Shown: positions 60,596 to 64,000 of the stretch, in pieces
How positions within the stretch are numbered: the stretch's first letter is position 1
Layout of the letters: every line of letters begins with the position of its first letter
Assembly: GCA_025359885.1 (NCBI GenBank)
Contig: JANYDG010000024.1
Coordinates: forward strand, 1-64,000
Direction: 5' to 3'
Length of the DNA: 64,000 nt
From: Acidobacteriota bacterium
GTDB lineage: Bacteria; Acidobacteriota; Terriglobia; Terriglobales; Acidobacteriaceae
The notes under the pieces: model-generated
Database searches by the model: none
What the model saw: the letters and a program-made list of their open reading frames with translations, nothing else
What the model was told of the DNA's origin: nothing
Made by a program: the position numbers and the translations under genes

Positions 60596-61507
60596 TTACT
60601 TCCCTTTGAATTTCTTGATCAGATTCTTGCCGGCAAATCCCACCGAGACTGCTGCACGCTTGGTGTTATCAAGCAGTTCAGACCGGCCTGGGGGCGTGGG
60701 GTTCAATCCCATCTTACGCAGGTAATAGTTCGCCTGGTATACATGTTTCCGGCGAGAGTCTTTGTACTGGTAGCTGATGCTGAAGGAGATTGAGACGTTG
60801 TCAGGAGTCTTGAGCCAGTGCGGGGAATTCACAGGAATATGGACGCCGGTGCCTGGAGTCATCTGGTAGACGAAAGCCCGGTCTTGAAACTGTGGCTTAT
60901 ACATACCCGCATTGTTATCTTTTGACCAGAAGGTTTCCAGTTCTGTCTCGGGCGTTACGTCGCGGTCATTGCGGTCAAAGATATTCATTTCCTTGTTGCC
61001 GCTGACCTGCATGAGGAAGTTGCATTCCCTATCAATATGATAGGCGGTGATGCGATTGGGCGAAGTAAAGAAGATGATAGCTTCCTGGCTTTTCTTGTCC
61101 TCGTCAATCTGGCGTCCCGTCAGAAGTTTGACTTCATTGAGGCACTGCTCAAGCAGTTCGTTGTATTCGGGATCCTTTTCAAGATGGCGCAGCATCATCC
61201 AGCCGCTGGCGACGTCGATGTTATCGAAGACTTCTTTCGATGAAAGCTTCCGCTCTGGGAGCTGCTGCCACCGCTGCCCGATGATGATAGGGCCATGATC
61301 GTAGTAGGCGTGATGCATCAGAACCGGATGTTCGAGAATCTGCCGGATACGAGGCAGCTGGAACATTGGGTGATCTGCGGTGAAGCAGTGATTGAACTGG
61401 AACGGCATTTCATCAAAATCAGTATGGAAGCCGGGATTGGATGGGTCAAAAATCGATGCCTGTGCGGGGGGCTTTACAGCTACTTCAGCAACGGCTGTGG
61501 CGTGCAT
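60596..61507 (-). CDS. JmjC-like cupin (probable Fe(II)/2-oxoglutarate enzyme) 2
   Basis: A 303-residue protein with a double-stranded beta-helix core. Iron ligands are probably His157 and Asp159 (AYHIDRECNFLMQV) and His230 (VNSPHWLKT). The N-terminal 140 residues are helical and include DHPMFQLPRIRQILEHP. It is distantly like JmjC-like 1 but not a recent duplicate. The start ATG 61507 has a strong AGGAGG four bases upstream; the open frame reaches 61681 without a site. It is a single-gene unit, convergent with the ATP-grasp gene. Substrate unknown. Confidence 0.8.
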   Translation of the reverse strand: MHATAVAEVAVKPPAQASIFDPSNPGFHTDFDEMPFQFNHCFTADHPMFQLPRIRQILEHPVLMHHAYYDHGPIIIGQRWQQLPERKLSSKEVFDNIDVASGWMMLRHLEKDPEYNELLEQCLNEVKLLTGRQIDEDKKSQEAIIFFTSPNRITAYHIDRECNFLMQVSGNKEMNIFDRNDRDVTPETELETFWSKDNNAGMYKPQFQDRAFVYQMTPGTGVHIPVNSPHWLKTPDNVSISFSISYQYKDSRRKHVYQANYYLRKMGLNPTPPGRSELLDNTKRAAVSVGFAGKNLIKKFKGK

Positions 61508-61851
61508 ATATCCTCCTAGAATTCCGGGGATACGAGTAATGTATCGTAGCGCTCCGGCAGTAGACAAACAGTATTTGGGGTAAGGCTTCCTATTCAGGCT
61601 AGCATAGGGGGAACTGCGATGTAGGCTCTGCAGGCGCAACCAATGTATCACCCTATCTGCACCAAAAGTGGGCTTTGGCATCGGGCTTTTGTCCCATTTG
61701 CCCGTCCCGCCAGTAGAAACTTCGTGGCAAATTCCGGCGCCTCAGCGTTGCCCCCCTGGAAAGAATGCTGCATCTGGCAGGCAAAAGGTCGTGGGAGATC
61801 GTTGAGGGATGGACACTACCCTTGCACAGAGATAACGGGGATACCGGTCTA
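61508..61851. other. intergenic region left of MITE-like copy 2
   Basis: No gene was seen. It is upstream of the second JmjC-like gene and should hold its promoter; the ribosome binding site AGGAGG is at 61512-61517. Confidence 0.5.
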
Positions 61852-61964
61852 GAGCATTTCCAGGAATACGGTGAAGTGTCTAGCTTTCGCGAGGATGGAT
61901 TTTTCTTGATGAAAAAATCCAGTCAGCGGTGCGGCCTGCCTTCATACCATTCCTGAAAATGCTT
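61852..61964. repeat. MITE-like element, copy 2 (113 bp), inserted at a stop codon
   Basis: The element begins GAGCATTTCCAGGAAT and ends ATTCCTGAAAATGCTT, an inverted repeat of about 16 bases with two mismatches. Inside is a hairpin with arms GGATTTTTC and GAAAAAATCC around TTGAT. TA stands immediately outside both ends (61850-61851 and 61965-61966). The right TA supplies the first two bases of the stop codon of the minus-strand esterase gene, and the element supplies the third. Homologous to 11967-12078. Confidence 0.82.
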
Positions 61965-63409
61965 TAGCGTGACACCGGAGAAGTTGTTGGCGCTGCTTGC
62001 GACTGCCAGGATTGAAAGCGCACGACCTCGGGGAATGGTTGCTGCGGATTGGCGAGTAGAGGCTGGGGCTGGGCCTTCAACGTCTGGAGGAAAAACGCGA
62101 CGACATAGGCATTGATAATGGTAGCGGCTCGGGATTGAGGGAGCGTCCCGATTCCAGACAGCGAGTGAAAGGGCGAGAAGAAGCCCTTGTCGCTAAAATT
62201 TTCATGGTCGATGCCGCGAATGACGACCTGGTATCCTCCGAATTTTCGAAAAGAAGCGGCCAGGGCAGTTTCGCCGAGGATGCTCATCTGCGCATGTACG
62301 CGGGTGCTCTGGATCGGTGAGAGTTCGCTGCCCGGGGGCATCTCCGGGGCTTCCGCCTGAATGCGGAAGAGGGGCTTTGGCAAGCCGATCTCAGCGACTG
62401 GACCGTGCAGTACGCCGTCGAGCACGATTGCGGAGACGACTCGCTGGTCTTCACTGGCCAATTCTGCCGAGACAGAACCACCAAACGAGTGCCCAAATGC
62501 TCCGACGTGGGTCAGATCCAGATGACCAGCCAGCGGGTCGGTGGCTGAATGATCGATCGCAGTGAACTCGTTCAGGACAAATTTATCGTCATCGGTTTGA
62601 ATCCGCAACTCGTTGTGGGCGAGATTCAATCGCTGTTCCAGGGTGAGGGTGGGCTTGGAATAGAAATCCCCCAGATCAACCTGGGTGCGACCGTCGGCCC
62701 TGCTGCCATCATGAAGCTCGACGATGGCGGCGTTGTAAGGGTGCGAAACACCGACGACGATAAAGCCCTGGCTGGCCAACTCCTGCAGAATGTAGCTGCT
62801 TCGATTGCGAAATCCGCGCCAGGCGTGATTGAAGAGGATGACCGGGAACCGGCCTGGGGCTATGGGAGCGTCCAGAATGGCGTCGGTTTTGAGAACGGCC
62901 TGATAGGTAGAGCGGAAGTCGGTTTCCTTCCACTGTCGATAAAACGCGTGGGGGCCGGTGCGGGTCGCGGATGGGTACCAGACCTGGACGACAACTTCGC
63001 GATTATGGTGAGGCGTGTGGGGATGCGTCTCCTGGCGATTTGGATCGACGAAATAGAGCGTTCTGGTGGCGATCGGGAAGGGTCCAGTGGGGCTGAGGAC
63101 GTGAAACATAGGAAGTGTGTAGCAGAAAGCCAATCCGCACACGAGCAGGGTCATTGAAACGGTTGCGGTGTAAAGCACTGACCTACCACTCCAGGTGGGT
63201 CGCATGAACGGAAGAAGCAGGAGAAGAATCGCCAGATAAATGGGAATCATCTGCCAGTGAGCGCCTTCGAGCCACGCATGGACTGGGAGCATGAGCAGGG
63301 CGGCGAGAGTCGCGAGGCGAATCCAAAATGGCCATATCCGTCGAGCAAGGAGGGTCCAACCCAACGCGGGGAGACTCAAGACCACCATCAACCACTCAAA
63401 TGTTCGCAT
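61964..63409 (-). CDS. membrane-anchored alpha/beta hydrolase, PAF-acetylhydrolase-like
   Basis: A 481-residue protein. The first 120 residues form about four membrane helices (FEWLMVVLSLPALGWTLL and similar). An exported or periplasm-facing alpha/beta hydrolase follows, with nucleophile Ser in GAFGHSFGGSVSAE, the oxyanion region VILFNHAWRGFR, and His in RGIDHENFSD; the order and spacing resemble platelet-activating-factor acetylhydrolase proteins. It could cleave an ester on a lipid or glycan. ATG 63409 follows AGAGGA; the open frame reaches 63661. Its stop codon is partly made by the MITE-like insertion. Confidence 0.82.
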   Translation of the reverse strand: MRTFEWLMVVLSLPALGWTLLARRIWPFWIRLATLAALLMLPVHAWLEGAHWQMIPIYLAILLLLLPFMRPTWSGRSVLYTATVSMTLLVCGLAFCYTLPMFHVLSPTGPFPIATRTLYFVDPNRQETHPHTPHHNREVVVQVWYPSATRTGPHAFYRQWKETDFRSTYQAVLKTDAILDAPIAPGRFPVILFNHAWRGFRNRSSYILQELASQGFIVVGVSHPYNAAIVELHDGSRADGRTQVDLGDFYSKPTLTLEQRLNLAHNELRIQTDDDKFVLNEFTAIDHSATDPLAGHLDLTHVGAFGHSFGGSVSAELASEDQRVVSAIVLDGVLHGPVAEIGLPKPLFRIQAEAPEMPPGSELSPIQSTRVHAQMSILGETALAASFRKFGGYQVVIRGIDHENFSDKGFFSPFHSLSGIGTLPQSRAATIINAYVVAFFLQTLKAQPQPLLANPQQPFPEVVRFQSWQSQAAPTTSPVSR

Positions 63410-63751
63410 CCGATTCCTCTGACCTGACTTTGTGGTGAGGTTAGCATAAGGCTGGTCATTGCGCCCGGCGCAGCGGATGCAATGAAGCGGAATGCTGGTA
63501 CAACTTCTGCGGCAGGATACGGTTTTGGCAAACCATGCACGGCTATACTTTGATGGTTGGGCATCAACGTCTCCGAAAACGCCAGCAAAGCAGTTTGGCC
63601 TACAGATTATCAATGCGCTCGTTTTCATGTGTCGTCCAGTAAAGTCTTTGCCGATCATCAAACAGGAGCGCCAATTTTTCCAACCAGATGTGACAAACCA
63701 AATGCTGATTGATTTGCTTCAGCCGAGTGAATTCAGCCATGACGACCCACT
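63410..63751. other. divergent intergenic region before the flippase gene
   Basis: No convincing gene; a plus-strand frame of 87 codons at 63492-63755 shows no domain. It separates divergent genes. TATACT at 63543-63548 is a possible plus-strand -10 element, but no good -35 is seen. Confidence 0.4.
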
Positions 63752-64000
63752 ATGACGATTGATACTGAAGTACCGCCGATTCTTCTTGAGGAACAGCCCG
63801 AAGCAGGGGCGAAGCCGCCTGGCCGATCGCTGGAGTCGCGGGCGCTTAAAGGTACCTACATCGTTGTCGCCTTCTACGGCGCTGCTTCTGCACTGCGCAT
63901 GGTCAGCAGTGTGGTTCTCACGCGGTTTTTTCTCCCAGAGATGTTTGGCCTGATGGCACTGCTGACGACGGTAATCGTTGGCTTGAATCTCTTCAGCCAC
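63752..64000 (+). CDS. Wzx-like polysaccharide flippase, N-terminal part (cut by the window edge)
   Basis: The first 83 codons of a membrane protein. After a polar start of about 30 residues comes ALKGTYIVVAFYGAASALRM and LTRFFLPEMFGLMALLTTVI, the opening of the MATE/polysaccharide-transport (Wzx, RfbX) family: the first two helices with the R-x-L-xPE-x-FG motif. It would flip undecaprenyl-linked repeat units across the inner membrane. An ATG at 63739 gives a frame that stops at once; 63752 begins the real one. The rest lies outside. Confidence 0.78.
   Translation, partial: MTIDTEVPPILLEEQPEAGAKPPGRSLESRALKGTYIVVAFYGAASALRMVSSVVLTRFFLPEMFGLMALLTTVIVGLNLFSH

Noticed and set aside
63492-63755. 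Plus-strand frame of 87 codons before the flippase
   Set aside because: No ribosome site and no recognisable domain; it overlaps the flippase start in another frame.
1-64000. tRNA, rRNA genes or CRISPR arrays
   Set aside because: Scanned by eye for T-loop sequences, rRNA motifs and short regularly spaced direct repeats; none found. A dedicated RNA search could still find small RNAs.

Overview
This window most likely comes from a soil acidobacterium of the Terriglobia type. That rests on family content, not on a marker gene: an Oar-like TonB-dependent receptor with an N-terminal carboxypeptidase-regulatory-like domain, three CRTAC1-type (FG-GAP/VCBS plus ASPIC/UnbV) proteins, large secreted TPR proteins, SBBP-repeat proteins, one of them fused to a kumamolisin-like (S53) acid protease, and a secreted GH51 arabinofuranosidase. 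No rRNA, tRNA or CRISPR array was seen.

Layout. 1-1330: end of an IS3-family transposase fragment, a visibly AT-richer small lipoprotein gene and gene-poor DNA. 1334-9479: an APC amino-acid permease, a decayed GntR regulator, and a six-gene minus-strand operon that encodes a complete trans-4-hydroxy-L-proline to 2-oxoglutarate pathway (epimerase, three-subunit D-hydroxyproline dehydrogenase, deaminase, 2-oxoglutarate semialdehyde dehydrogenase). 9867-11453: secreted GH51 arabinofuranosidase. 12144-14566: a Tat-exported alkaline-phosphatase-fold (DUF1501-like) protein paired with a protein of unknown function. 14672-22819: a TonB-dependent receptor flanked by two paralogous TPR proteins, then an HbpS/GlcG-like protein. 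22833-32967: a four-gene minus-strand cluster of CRTAC1 and TPR proteins, including a CRTAC1-redoxin-TPR fusion of 1290 residues. 33403-37230: CutC, a GlmS-isomerase-like SIS protein and a sugar porter. 37227-46602: an SBBP protein and a 2002-residue S53 protease-SBBP fusion. 46603-49212: a porin and a small PstS-like periplasmic protein. 49269-64000: an exopolysaccharide or glycoconjugate region with a Nudix hydrolase, a GT2, a hexapeptide acyltransferase, a GT4, a WecG/TagA/CpsF enzyme fused to a STAS domain, two JmjC-like cupins, an MsbA-like ABC exporter, an ATP-grasp enzyme, a PAF-acetylhydrolase-like esterase and the start of a Wzx-like flippase.

How the genes may work together. The hydroxyproline operon, the arabinofuranosidase and the acid protease would fit use of arabinosylated hydroxyproline-rich plant cell-wall proteins (inference). 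The TonB/TPR/CRTAC1 block looks like an envelope system for capture or handling of macromolecules, with unknown substrate. The right-hand block looks like synthesis, modification and export of a surface glycan or glycopeptide.

The clearest non-coding discovery is a pair of MITE-like elements of 112 and 113 bp. They have terminal inverted repeats, a central hairpin and flanking TA dinucleotides. One copy sits exactly at the stop codon of the esterase gene. The clearest unusual proteins are the WecG-STAS fusion (with a (CT)8 run in its STAS part) and the CRTAC1-redoxin-TPR fusion.
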